Assembly (NCBI RefSeq): GCF_047496725.1
Contig: NC_132973.1
Span: 2,951,233-3,015,232 of the forward strand
Reading direction: 5' to 3'
DNA from: Anoplolepis gracilipes
Lineage: Eukaryota > Arthropoda > Insecta > Hymenoptera > Formicidae
DNA: 64,000 nt
In this document: positions 13,801 through 25,412 of the stretch, in pieces
Layout: each line of letters begins with the position of its first letter
Position numbering within the stretch: the stretch's first letter is position 1
Program-made: the position numbers and the translations under genes
Notes under the pieces: generated by a model
Told to the model about the DNA's origin: nothing
Seen by the model: the letters and a program-made list of their open reading frames with translations, nothing else
The model's database searches: none

Positions 13801-14436
13801 TAATAACAGAAAAGAATAGCGTACCTCGCTATTCTTTCACGCACAAGTTTCACGGGACCGAGCTTAAATCGCATTCGTGCAATCCTATTTCCTGACAATC
13901 CCTCTTTTTGCTTTTATCTCTCTTGGCGTGAAAACGTACCTTATATGCGGACAATGGGGACAAGGTGGAGTAACGTCTCTGGGCCAGTACATATACGGAC
14001 TGCTGAATATGTGTGGCCAAGCGCGATTAATTCGTCAAGAATGGACGTTAGCAGCTCGAACGTATTCCGAGTAACGTACCGAGCAACAAAACCCCTCTCC
14101 TCCCTCCCAGGGAAAACACGCGAACGGACCTTCTTCTTTTATCCAGGACGAGAAGGACCTTTTCCGTTCTGTCATTGTGCGCGACGTCGGGGTCCTTAGT
14201 TTCGATCAAGATCATTTCCGTCCGGTTCCCGTATTCTCTCGTGAATCGCGATAATTCGACTCGGCGGCTGTGGTGACCCTCTCGGCAAATCGCGGTGCCC
14301 GGGACGTTAATCGCGCCGGACGGTCGTCTGAAAGCGTCGCGACGCCGGAAATTAGTTTCTAAGCGCTTCCTCATGGCGCGGTTGCATCGAGATTTAGTGA
14401 ACTTTGACTATCTTTTGCCTGCCTTCTCTCTGTCTC

Positions 14437-14517
<81 letters not shown>

Positions 14518-14660
14518 TACTTATAAAGACTTTGTCCCACGTTCCTGAAATAATTTTTGCCTCCGCTTTTCACGTAAGTTATTATATCCTGGGCGTTCGG
14601 CTTTATATCAGCACGATATTAATAATACGTCGGGACTTGGGAAAATAATGATAATACGCG
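13801..14660. other. CpG-rich block with long (CT)n array
   Basis: Frames up to 117 codons run into the CT array or mirror each other on both strands. No known protein is seen. Confidence 0.45.
14426..14514 (+). repeat. Long (CT)n microsatellite (~89 bp)
   Basis: Nearly pure CT with a few TG interruptions at the left end. It is the longest simple repeat in the window. Confidence 0.92.
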
Positions 14661-14665
14661 AAGGG

Positions 14666-14689
14666 TTTTTTTTTTTTTTTTTTTTTTTT
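14666..14689 (+). repeat. Poly-T tract
   Basis: A run of 24 T. Confidence 0.88.
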
Positions 14690-16619
14690 GGAGAGTAGTT
14701 GGAAGCCAGAAGACAAATGTATTATTTATATTGGAAAATGGCCGTGGATAACGCAAGTTCGAGCTATAATCCTTGCTGATTTATCGATACTGTTGTAAAG
14801 TTTACATTTTTAGAATTTGTAGAAGCGCAAAAAAGTGTGAATAAAAGGGGTAACGTGAATTTTATTGAACTTTATCACTAAATTGGAATTGATTTTTCGC
14901 GAATCCTTTGCGTTTGAAACGATTGAGAATGCACAATATAAATCTTTCAAACACTTTTTAAATAACTGTTTTGTCTCGCTTATATAAAAGACATAAACTT
15001 ATGTAATATTTAACGATGCTAATAGCATCGAAATTGAAACGGTAATACGTTATTTCGAAGCGAAATGGATGAAGTTTAAGCAAAATGAATCGACATGTGA
15101 AGGCTAGATCCGAAGTGCGGATAACCGCAAGAAGACATTAATTCGAATCACGGTGAAAGAGAAGACGGTTCTCTTCCCTTTTCCAAAAGATATAGAAGAA
15201 AGAGAGAGAAAAGGAGGGGGGCAAGGAGGAAAGGAGAGAGAGAACTTTTCGCTGGTCGTAACTTTTAACGAAGAATTCCCGTTAAACCCGCGTCAGGGAT
15301 TGCAAAACCTACAGACGGGAGGAACGCTCGTAAAACGCTCTTCTTTGCAAGACTCGCCATCGTTCCGTCAAGATTCTTCGGCTTCCAGAGCGGACAGGTA
15401 CGCTTTTACGTTTCCTTACCCATGACACAGCCGAAAATCCACGTTCGTTCGGATATTAAATGCTGGCTTAGGCAACATTATACGGCCATAGAATATCTAG
15501 CATTTCTTCAGTAGTTGAAAAGACCAAGCATATGTGCTTTAGAAACAACACATCGCGTGACATGATTTGACATTTTTACTTTATTTTCTACCTTTTGTGG
15601 TCTTTTTGCATTTTTTTTTCTTTATATTAAAGTATTGTTTTTATTTTTATCGCATTATTAATTTTTTGTGGTGCTTTTTAAAATACGTAATTTTTTCAAT
15701 TTACTTTTTATCTTCCGTTATTTGTGCTCTGTGCTGTATATTTATATTTTGTCATTACGATTTTATTACTATATATTATATATATAGTAATATATAGTGT
15801 TTTATTAATATTATATTCAAATTTTAATGCTTTATATACTAGTTCTATAAAAGAAAACATATTTTCGAATATTGTTTGATTTGTCAAGATATTGAACACT
15901 TTCAGAGTTTTAGGATTTTTATTCATTCAGTCAGATAACTTATAACACTTTTTATTTATTGGAGGGAATTAAATAGTTGAGCTGATCTATTACTATTGTA
16001 GATATTCATAATGATATGTACGATTCAATGAGTGACCTTAATTTTCCATGTCACAAGTATAGGAGAGCATATCTCTTGTTATTATCATATATGAATATAT
16101 ATAAAGTTTTCATGAATTTGTAACATGCTCATCTAATCTCAATAAAATTATACCTCGGAAACTATGCTGATTGTTACGCTATTCGAATTTAATCGTGGTT
16201 AATTAAGGGTTGAAACATGGACCCACACTTAACAAAAGTTATTCTACACGTTAGCAACATTGCCGCAGGCTTACTCTATATCGATCCCTTCTTGATTATT
16301 GTCTCTCCATTGGTTAATTTAGTTTATTGACTTGTTCGCGAGCTAATTCCAAATGAATCTTTTCTCGATCGGATTTCGTAATCAACTTATCCAATAGCAG
16401 TTTCTTACTTTCGGCCTAATTCTCTCTCCGTTCAATTCCTGCTTCTTTTATTCAGATTTAAAAGCAGTTTTCCTACTATTTCAAGAGTTTACTAATAAGA
16501 GTTTACTATCAGCAGCTATAATTTCGCGGACAAAATTTCTTAAATTTATTAGATTATCTCTTATAATGTTACGTTAATCAGCACTTGGTTAAGAATATCT
16601 ACACAAAGTTTCACATTTG
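14690..16619. other. AT-rich non-coding stretch
   Basis: A purine-rich patch is at 15195-15245. There is no recognisable gene. Confidence 0.5.
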
Positions 16620-16963
16620 ACAAAAAATATCACTTATAATGGCTAATAAAAGCACGACGCTGTTCTTTGAGCGCAATAATTTATTGAAAAAGGAAGTCTA
16701 AAATTACATAGAACTATGTGTAAATTGCATAATCGCGAACATATGAGTCAAATTTGTAAGTCAACTTCAGACTTCAGAATAAGATTATGTAACAATAGAA
16801 TCAAATAAATTATTTGTCTCGGTTTTACACGTGTAATTTAGCGCTGAAGAGGGTCCTAAAGTGGACCGAAACGTGTAATTTTAGACTTATTTTTTCAATA
16901 AATTATTGCGCTCAAAGAATAGCGTCGTGCTCTTATTAGCCATTATATACTGATATTTTTTGT
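16620..16963. mobile_element. Foldback-type repeat element, about 344 bp with ~90-bp inverted arms
   Basis: The left arm (about 16620-16709) and right arm (about 16874-16963) are near-perfect inverted copies, sharing ACAAAAAATATCA, AATGGCTAATAA, GCACGACGCT and TTTGAGCGCAATAATTTATT. The ~165-bp spacer contains CTGAAGAGGGTCC followed by GGACCGAAACG (16844-16873), a hammerhead-ribozyme-like core of the kind known from Penelope-like and related repeats. There is no coding capacity. The element could be a MITE, a foldback element or a solo terminal structure of a retroelement. Confidence 0.7.
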
Positions 16964-18000
16964 GATATTTATTATAAGAGCTTGTTATACGTTATTATTT
17001 CACATTTGAATTGAACTAAGTATACAATAGAACTAAGTAAACATTATTTGAACAATGATCATTCCGAAAAATTGATTGCAAGACAATCATACAATACAAG
17101 ACAATAAGACATTTTCTCTATAGCTATATTTCCAGAGTTATTTCAGCGACAATTATATGTTGTGAATAGTTATAACTATTCTTAAGATTTTATACTGTTT
17201 CAAACTCTTTTTGTAATATTTTATGCATAAAATTATGATGAATATATTACATGAACGAAGTTAATGATTAATATTGAAATAACACGTAATTTTGAAAGTT
17301 ATTTTCTAATATTCAAAGGAAAAGTTATAATGGCAAAGGAAAGTTATTGGAACTTTTGCACTTCTTAAAACTTAAATGTCTTAATATTTAAATGTAATAT
17401 TAAATATTTTCAAAAATCCTGAATATTTCTACAAATAGGAAAAATATCGTCTAATTTTAATCCTGATAATTATTAATGAACATGTGTCTAACTTCGAAGA
17501 CATAATTTTCATAATGTACGCTTCCTGTATAACTTTGCCAATTATCGTACTTTTGGCTTCAGTATCTTGAAGCAGAAATAGTCTCGGACTCATTCCGGAT
17601 ACGACGCCGTAATTAACAGCAGCAGTCGAGGTATCGCGCGCGCAGCCCGATAATTTTGCAGCCCCGACTGAGTAATCGCTAATTGCGAATTCGGGCATAA
17701 TCCCGCGATCATCCCGCGATACTGTTTTACCGAGCTTAATTGATAATCTCCACCTCGGCGCAGAAAACGCGGAAAACTTTAATGTAGGCCGCGCGCGGAC
17801 GGGCGCGCGCATACGCTAACTTTATTATCTGAATTATTAGAGGCGCTTTTATCGTCTCATAAATCCGATGATAACGACTTCATTTAACTCGATTTCACGG
17901 CAAGCTTCTTCTTCTTGCCTCGCTGCTCTTCCGTCCCAATCAAGCTTTTATAATAAATTCATGAATAAAATGTGCGAATTAAATGAAGAATTTTTTATAC

Positions 18001-18032
<32 letters not shown>

Positions 18033-18230
18033 ATGTCGCTGGTGTTAACATATTTTATTATTTTCTTATCGCATTATTATTATGAATAATCGAAAGATAT
18101 AATTAAAGCTTTAAATCGATATAATTTTATACATTTAATAAATAATGGAGGAGAGATATCGTTACTATATCGTTATATTCCATGCGACCTTTTTTAACAA
18201 TTAAGCTTCCGATAAATATTTCTTGCAGGT
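16964..18230. other. AT-rich stretch with a small CpG-rich patch
   Basis: The CpG-rich patch is at 17580-17830. An (AT)n(GT)n run is at 18001-18033. No gene was recognised. Confidence 0.45.
18001..18033 (+). repeat. (AT)n-(GT)n compound microsatellite
   Basis: An AT run passes directly into GT repeats. Confidence 0.85.
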
Positions 18231-18233
18231 AAT

Positions 18234-18563
18234 ATGGAATATATTCTAGCGATCATAGCAATGACGACGCTGACCATCGTCGCTGTTGAAATAATGAGGC
18301 AATTATCGTCGGCTAGTAGTTGGCATGGACATTTAACGCGGAAACGAGGAATCGCGCGCACCATTGAGTCGAGAAACTGGCACGTGTCTGTCGGTTATAA
18401 TGAGCCGGCGGCCAATTATACGCTCGATCATCCGACGCCGCTCTTATGCATCGAACGAATCCTACGGCGTCCTTTGGCGCCGTCGTTTATCGACAATGGA
18501 TCGAGAATGCATGGAAAGAGAAAGAGAAGCGCTGAATGTTATGGCTATTCCGTTGAAATTTGA
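18234..18563 (+). other. Unrecognised 109-codon open frame behind an acceptor-like site
   Basis: The frame starts with a hydrophobic N-terminus (MEYILAIIAMTTLTIVAVEI) that could act as a signal anchor. It is preceded by TTTCTTGCAG at 18221-18230, which resembles a splice acceptor. The remainder is basic and CpG-rich, like the chance frames elsewhere in this window. I do not recognise any domain. It could be a small secreted or membrane protein or, more likely, a chance frame. Confidence 0.15.
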
Positions 18564-19456
18564 TCACTGAAGGAAGAGTGGCATAATCAATAATCTATTC
18601 ACTGACTATAATCGAAATTTTCTCTGCATATTACGCTGCAACTTTTAACGCATCATGTTATTATTCGTGAAAACCATTATTTTGCCTATCATATTCAACA
18701 TAGTTCTGCCACTATACATCATTTTACAGGGATGTCTTACAAAATCACTGCTAATTATTTAATTCAAGATTTATTCTTTAATTATTAATTTGCATACGAA
18801 ATACTTAATTATTTTTTTATTTTTTTAATTAGAGACAATTTAATTTGACCATTATTACTATTTGCTATTACTTTCTGGTACGGCGTTTAATACCAAAATG
18901 GTGCATTAATTTTTAATAGTAATCGTTGATCGGATTACTACAACGAACGAAAGCATCGACGATATTAATCCTTAATATCGTTCTTCGTCGAAATACCTAA
19001 CCATTCACTACTTTAAAAGAAGAAGATTCGATGCCATATTGCTGCGGGAAGTTATTTTCGTTCACGATAGAGACAAATTTGTCGAACGCTATTATTTCGC
19101 GCGTAGCGAAGGATTAAAGCCCGACGATCGATGATCGCAGTACCTAGAGTCGCAGCTGTTGGTGCAACGTGAGAGAAGAAGGAGGAGGAGGGTGCATTCG
19201 TGTGTGGATGAGCCCGGGTTTCCACAAGCGTGTCCGGAGGGGGTCCGGGTCCAGGTCCGGGTCCGGTCGGTCGGCAATCGTCGTTCCGCTGCTGTCAAAT
19301 AAATGTCTGGCGCACACACGACCGCGAACCCGACCCGACCCTCGTACCTTCGTTAGTCGACTTTCCTGGCGCTATGGGTCACGATTATGTCCGGAGTTTC
19401 CCAATTGGGTCGCGAAAGCTTTCCGTGAGTATTAACGTTGCGACGCACGGTATATA
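18564..19456. other. AT-rich then CpG-rich non-coding stretch
   Basis: Block 19080-19440 is CpG-rich and holds a GGTCCGGGTCCAGGTCCGGG-type short tandem (19241-19270). Its frames on both strands are unrecognised. Confidence 0.4.
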
Positions 19457-19991
19457 CAGAGTGTACCCAAACTTGCGCCATGAAATTCCCTGATTAATGC
19501 GTACCGTAAATAACATTGTTCCGGAACATTTAACTTAATTTTCATAACCTTTATAATAAATTTGGAAAAAAGTGCTTGTACAGCTTAATATAGCTTAAGG
19601 AAATGATTTAAGAAGAAAAGTAATTTTTACTATAACGTTATAAGAAACTTTTGCGACTGCATTTATTATATAATATATTTTATATTGAATTTAAAAATAG
19701 GCTCTGTTTTTTCACAATTTTCCAGTATGTGAAATTAAATGGTTTGATAATTCTAAGTTTTAAATTAAAATCGTTTAAATAATATCTACTTTGATTCGAA
19801 TGAAGAACAAAGTTTTATTATTTTAATATTAGCTTTTAATTCAAAATATAACTTTTTTATTCTTCCGTATATACCTTGAAAATTACTTTGACATTTTTAT
19901 TAACATAAAGTCATCTGCAATTTAATTAAAAAGTCTCGATATCCCTGTGTAATACGTATGAGTTTGGTACTTTGAATCTAGTGTCACTCTG
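19457..19991. mobile_element. Possible mariner-like non-autonomous element, ~535 bp
   Basis: The left end TA-CAGAGTGTACCCAAACTTG and the inward-read right end TA-CAGAGTGACACTAG share CAGAGTG next to a TA, the usual Tc1/mariner target. The inner part is AT-rich without a transposase frame. Only about 8 terminal bases match well, so this is a tentative call. Confidence 0.4.
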
Positions 19992-19993
19992 TA

Positions 19994-20411
19994 TGTAACG
20001 GTAAACGAATCACTAAATGGATCACGACTGTTTCCATCGGTGAGCATTTCGCCTCCGGTCAGCGGACACATTCCAGTGCATCCCTCCGGTGTCTCCCCTC
20101 TGGTGCACCTCGTAAATTAAGTATTCGCGACGAAAATGCATACACGGTCGCCTTAATCGAGTGGTGCAGTCCGTGTTCCTCGGGGTCGGAAATACACAAA
20201 CTTCATGATTATGACAAGAAGTCGTATATTACAGCGTAATTGCATGTTTGTGAGCTGCAATCAAACGTCATCTAGGTTATATAGCCTGTTAAATAATACT
20301 GTAAATAAAGAAAAAAAATGAAATATATAGAACAAATTAATATATACTTGTAAAATAAATTTTATTCAATAATATTTTTTATACAATTTTTAAAAGTTTG
20401 TAAATGACATA
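19994..20411. other. Short CpG-rich interval then AT-rich sequence
   Basis: 20040-20210 is CpG-rich with repeated CCTCCGGTSTC-like words. There is no gene. Confidence 0.4.
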
Positions 20412-20958
20412 AGCTAACTGTCCCAATAGTAAGTCACTTTTGTTTTTTAATTTATTTTATTAAACAATTAATGATTAATAACATACTTATTATAATTAAT
20501 TATTTAAAAAGAAACATTATTACGCCATCTATTAGTAAAATATCACATTTTTAATTTAACTATAATATTGCAAAAAAATTAAAAAAAGAATTTTTAACTG
20601 GCGATACTTTTATTTAATTTGCAGCGTAAATGTCAACAGTAAGAAAGATTACACATTTCGTAAATGGAATAAGTTTATATTTCTCTGCAAAAGAAGAGGT
20701 ATGTTGTTTCGTATTGCAATTGGAACAAAAAGATTTATAAGTGACTTACAACTGGGTCATCAATAGACGGTTATTAAAATTTAAATAATTATTTTATATA
20801 CAAATAAAAATCTTTTTATTTTAATTAAATATAATAGCTAAAAGTTCAGAGAATTATTGTGTAAAATATATATTCGACTTATTATACTCTTTTTTTTTTA
20901 AATATAAAAGAAATCATAGTCAATAACCTTAAATGACTTACAACTGGGACAACTACCT
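20412..20958 (+). mobile_element. TA-flanked non-autonomous DNA transposon, copy 1 (547 bp)
   Basis: The left end is AGCTAACTGTCCCAATAG and the right end, read inward, is AGGTAGTTGTCCCAGTTG. Both are followed by GTAAGTCA, giving an imperfect inverted repeat of about 28 bp. TA dinucleotides flank both ends (20410-20411, 20959-20960), as expected for Tc1/mariner-type insertion. A second, inverted copy lies at 45913-46450 and matches over nearly the whole length, which defines the boundaries. The motif GACTTACAACTGGG of the right terminus also occurs internally at 20743-20756. No transposase is recognised; one frame stays open around 20590-20768 but resembles nothing I know. Confidence 0.8.
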
Positions 20959-20960
20959 TA

Positions 20961-22253
20961 GTCATAGGCAAAAAATGGTTTTTTTTGCAAAACGCGTCGA
21001 TAAGGAGAAAAAATAACAATACGAGAATTCGTTTATGAGACGCTCATAATACACTCGGTGATTTACATGGTGTAATCCGGGTAAGGATTTAAGGATTTTG
21101 GTTCTCTCGGAGTCGGTTTAACGACCGTCACCGCTACCGCCACCGCTGCTAAGTAAGAGGCATCCGATTGCGCGTTTCACCGAGATTTATCCAATTTACG
21201 ACGAAGAGAGCCACCTTTGAGTAGGTGTTTAACGGTGAAACGCAGTAGCAAAGCGGATCGCAAAGCGCGTTCGTCTGACCGCGTGTGCTTTGCCGCATCG
21301 GGTTACGCAATGCGATATCGAACGAAAAGCCGCTCGTGCGATCTTCACCGATCCCTTGTTACGCTGCTTTGTGTGTATCAGACACTGGCACGCCAACAGC
21401 TTTGGTAATGTTAATCAGTAGCAATTATCGACACTAGTAGCAAACGCACTACTACCTACTACGTATTGGAGCAAGCTTGCGAAATCCTCCCGTTTGTATT
21501 TAGAGACGGTACGTGCTTAATTAAAATATACCAGTTGTCTTAACTGGATCACCATGTTTCGTGCTTCGTCATGTGAATTGAAGAGAGCGTTTACGTTGCT
21601 ACATGTTTGCCAGGATTAAGGATCGTATGCTTGCCGTACATTTAACTCAATGTCGTCGTGTTCAATAGTCATCTTAAGTTACAATCTTTATGTTACGCAA
21701 ATAAAAAAATGATATCTTTTGCAGTGAAATATTTTCAAACGTCAATTTATTATTAAACGTCAATTAAATTTTTATTGCTCCTCAAAGTCTAGTAAAAACT
21801 TGGAATGCTTCGCGTTATCTGTTTACGTGTCATGAGACAGTTAAAAACTTTTTAAATATTCTCAGAAACAATTGCTTTTTTTTTTTATCTTTTTTTATCT
21901 CTGGTACCTGCGGTTGAAAGATTATTTGATGTTTCTGAAGCGTCTATGTATAATCTTCATATTGCTCTATATAACGATGATACATATTATTTGGGCAGCA
22001 ATAAGACTCGGCAAGTAAAAGTGCGAAGAATGAAATTATTACGTAATAAAAGAGTCGAACTATCGACTTCTGAGTCCATCGTGGCGTCAGAATGACGACG
22101 AAGGGAAAAAGCTCCTTTACGAAAACGACACATGAGATAGATTGCGGTCGTTCGCCTACTTGGCGACTGTCGACACACACATATTCCGCCTCTCTTTGAA
22201 CGTTGTCCATAGTAAAGACCTATACTCTTCATCCACGCATGCATCGTCATGTA
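20961..22253. other. Mixed CpG-rich and AT-rich interval
   Basis: 21000-21420 is CpG-rich, with a CACCGCTACCGCCACCGCTG-like triplet-rich patch near 21130. Short frames are unrecognised. Confidence 0.4.
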
Positions 22254-22825
22254 TAGGATGTCGCAAAATTGACAGACAAACAAAATTGTCTCATTAAGGC
22301 TTAAAATAATTTTTGTGATATTTGAGAGATTATTGTAATTAAACGATTTTTAACCTTTTTAAAAGATGTAAATGAGAAGATGACAAAAATGTAATAATTT
22401 TTATTTATAGCTTAATAGCCAAAATATTTAATGATTAAGGAGCTTTGATAAGTTAACGTTTATATAAATGTCTTTAAATTCTAAATAACAAATCTTGTTC
22501 TTTAATGGACAAAAAATGGACTTTTTAAAAATAAATTTAAAATTTAATTTATAAACGAATGAATGCTGAAAAGTATTGAAAGATTTTTTTTAGCGAGTTA
22601 ACTGTCAATGTAATAAAATTTCATCTTTCAATCAATTCAAGCAAAATTCAATATTAACAGATATTTATATCAAAGATTTTAATGACAATAATTTTTAATG
22701 CTGGAAATTCAAAAATTCCACAAACCGTAAATTAAATCTTTATTATATTTATTTGTGAAAAAACTTATCTCAGGTAAGATGAAAAGAAACTTGGGATGAA
22801 ATATGTCTAACATTGAAACATCCTG
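22254..22825. mobile_element. Possible mariner-like non-autonomous element, ~572 bp
   Basis: The left end TA-TAGGATGTCGCAAAATT and the inward-read right end TA-CAGGATGTTTCAATGTT match at AGGATGT and partly beyond. Both abut TA dinucleotides. The interior is AT-rich with no recognised protein. Short terminal similarity keeps the confidence low. Confidence 0.45.
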
Positions 22826-23612
22826 TACTTGTCGACAACACACATCTCAAGACCGGTTTATCGCGGTTCATCCCTTTATCGGACGGCTGCATTTATTCGC
22901 CACCATACGTGCGCTGGATTCCTTTCGTTCTTTTTCTTTCGTTCTTTTCCTTTCATTCTCCGCTTAGATTATCCTTCCTCTCTTCTCTTTCTCTCTCTTT
23001 CTCCTTGTCTGTTTCTTTTTTCTTTTATCGCTCTTCAAAGCCGAATCACCCTGTTGTCCGCCACCCTTGTCCAAGCCCGTTACGAGACACGCATTACCGT
23101 AACGTATCTGTAACAGCCTTTAAGAACGTGAACTTACCGTACAGCCACCATTGTCCCGTAGACGCGAAATGTTTCTTGGCAGGAATACCGATCGTAGATT
23201 TCGGGGGGGTGATGTTGCTACTCACCCTCGTTGTCCTTATGGGCTGAAAGCCATATAGGTCGAGGTCCACAAGCTCGTATCCGTCAATCTTGATCTTATC
23301 GTTTCGGGGATCTTTACGATACCGCTGTAGAGATGCTTACTATATTACTGCAATACATTCTTCGTTATTCTTTTCTCTCTTTGGAAAAGTAATGAAAATT
23401 TTTATGAAAACTTAAATTTTTATATTTACTTATAGCAATAATTTTATATATATATATTATGTATGTAGCAATAATTCTATACATATATCTTTCTCTTATA
23501 TATAATTATCTTTCATCAGTGTAAAGCAGCAAGACAATAATTTGTAATAAATTTTTACTCGACATTACTGTGATAAATAGCACAGTCCAGATGTATATGT
23601 AATCATATATTC
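22826..23612. other. Pyrimidine-rich block and AT-rich tail
   Basis: 22813-23247 holds a 144-codon plus-strand frame dominated by Phe, Leu and Ser from CT-rich DNA. It is not recognised as a protein. AGCAATAATTYTATA is repeated near 23430 and 23468. Confidence 0.4.
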
Positions 23613-23776
23613 AGGGTGTCTGCTCCCTGGAAAAACATGGAAAATTTTCAGGGATTTCTCTTGTAGCTACAAAAATGGGGAAAATCTTATGGAATTTTAT
23701 TTTAGGAAATTTTTTCGAAAATTCTCTTTTTGATAATTTTATTTTAGCATACTTCGTGCAATTCCATTTGGATATG

Positions 23777-24061
23777 TGTGTGAAGTTGACGTCTCAATTT
23801 GTGAAAACTCATTAATGCAGTTGAGAGTTTTCGATTTATTTTTAATAATTCTAGAATTCTTGATAAGATTAAACAAATAGCGCCATTAAAAGAATTGCTC
23901 AGAAAAAAATTGGAACAAACTGAGACGCCAGGTTCACGCTGCTTTTCACTTTATTCTTTGACAATTTTTTTCTTGCATTTTAACATTTTTAGATTTTAAA
24001 CGCTTAAGAATGCTGCAATAGTTGTACAAAAAGTTCTATGCGTAGAAATTATTAGAATATT
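23777..24061 (+). repeat. Left arm of ~280-bp imperfect inverted repeat
   Basis: It pairs with 24469-24748. Shared blocks in order are GCGTCTCA-like, TTTGTGAAAACTC, AGTTCTAGA-like, TTGCTCAG, GTTCACGCTGC, AAACGCTTAA and AAAAGTTCTATGCGTA. Confidence 0.65.
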
Positions 24062-24468
24062 GTGTTACACGTAATTATACAATTACTTAGATCGCTCGAG
24101 ACGCTGGACGTAAAGGAGATTTCATGTTATATCGGTATCTCGAGATTATATTTATTTAATAAATATTTTAATAATTTTTACGCATACCTAGAACTTTGTT
24201 CAGAAAGTATAAATGATTGCAGAATAACACAAAGAAAAATAACGTGAAATCTCATTTAAAGTCGATAAAACAATTGAAATATGACTAGCATTTGACGTCT
24301 CGGCTAATTTAACTTGTTTAATAAATTGTATATTCTAATAATTTGTATATCCTAATAATTTTTACGCAAATAACACTCTCTGGAAATTAAAAGTGATTGC
24401 AGAACATGACATCTCATTAAGAACTATCGAAATATGATCAGCATTTAATTTGGCAATTTAATTAAATT

Positions 24469-24748
24469 AATATTTTAATAATTTTTACGCATAGAACTTT
24501 TCGTACAAGTATTGTGAAACTCTTAAACGCTTAAAATCTGACAAGAAATACTTTAATAAATCATCGGCAGATAAAGTGAGACGCAGCGTGAACTTGGCGT
24601 TTCAGTTTATCCTGAGCAATTTTTTTTTTTATTATTTAATTAGTCAGAACGATTTGTTTAATTTGTGAAGAACTCTAGAACTATTAAAAATAAAGAATAA
24701 CTTTCAACATTAGCGAGTTTTCACAAAGTGAGACGCCAGTTTCATACA
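24469..24748 (-). repeat. Right arm of ~280-bp imperfect inverted repeat
   Basis: Its reverse complement follows the left arm block by block with substitutions and short indels. The ~400-bp spacer holds the tandem TAATAATTTTTACGCA units. Confidence 0.65.
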
Positions 24749-25236
24749 CCAGTCAGCCAGCCAAACAATTTATGCGTTTAAAATATATTCTAAATATATA
24801 TGTATATACATATTTTTTTTGTTTATATATTCAATGTTTTAACATCATATTGAATATGAAGTACATATTCTTTGTAACTTTTAATGATAAAGAAATGAAA
24901 ATTTTATACAAGTGAAAAATGCTCATCTTATGAAAATTATTTAGTTTTTTTAATACATTTACAAATCTCACTTGAAACTTAAAAGGCTTTGTGTGTTTTC
25001 TTCATATGAATGAAGAACATTAGAAAATGCATGTAAAATATTTTATTTTAGAGAAAGTTGTATTTAAAAAAGTCTTGAAAATATTCTTTTTTACTTGGAA
25101 TTTTGAATCAAAATATTTGGAATATCAGGGAATTTTTAGCCAATTTTTTTTACAACATTTGAATAGATTCTGTTATAGTATATTATTTTAAATGTAAAAT
25201 AGAAAACTATGGCGGATCAATTCTCCAAGCAAAAAC

Positions 25237-25412
25237 CTATTTTGGAACAATGTTATTTTTTTTTCGCGTTAGCTGTTGTGTAATGTCGGATTTTGAAAGG
25301 GGCGATAAAAAGCCCCTATGATGGTCCTTGTCACTCATTTTAAAATCTGACATTACGTGATGGCTAACGTGAGAAAAATCAGAGTGTTCTGAAAAAGATA
25401 CTGCCAAAATAG
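25237..25412. mobile_element. Palindromic MITE, about 176 bp
   Basis: The outer ends are CTATTTTGG and its inverted copy CCAAAATAG. Inner arms GTTAGCTGTTGTGTAATGTC (from 25269) and, on the opposite strand, GTTAGCCATCACGTAATGTC pair around a ~70-bp centre that itself holds the small hairpin GGGGC...GCCCC (25300-25316). Transcribed, it would fold into one long hairpin. The superfamily is unclear because no target duplication is evident. Confidence 0.6.

Larger units (their letters stand above)
23613..25140. repeat. Complex repeat with long inverted arms and internal tandem units
   Basis: The left boundary carries CAGGGTGTCTGCTCCCTGG followed by GGAAAATTTTCAGGG. Near the right boundary a related AATATCAGGGAATTTTT occurs. 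Inside, arms 23777-24061 and 24469-24748 are inverted copies, sharing GTTCACGCTGC, TTTTAAACGCTTAAG or AAACGCTTAAAA, AAGTTCTATGCGTA and GCGTCTCA-type blocks. The centre repeats TAATAATTTTTACGCA about three times (near 24168, 24351 and 24473) with GTGATTGCAGAA units in between. No protein is encoded. It looks like a non-autonomous element or a nested satellite-like insertion; the outer limits are approximate. Confidence 0.6.

Noticed and set aside
13877..14074. VTSLGQ-like ending near 13990 as the missing early prodomain exon
   Set aside because: The preceding residues do not resemble a convertase prodomain and no good donor follows (GTACAT).
22761..22780. TCTCAGGTAAG as an exon end
   Set aside because: The upstream sequence is AT-rich without a conserved reading frame and lies within a putative mariner-like element.
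22813..23247. 144-codon frame rich in Phe, Ser and Leu
   Set aside because: It is created by a CT-rich tract and has no domain or conserved motif; composition artefact.
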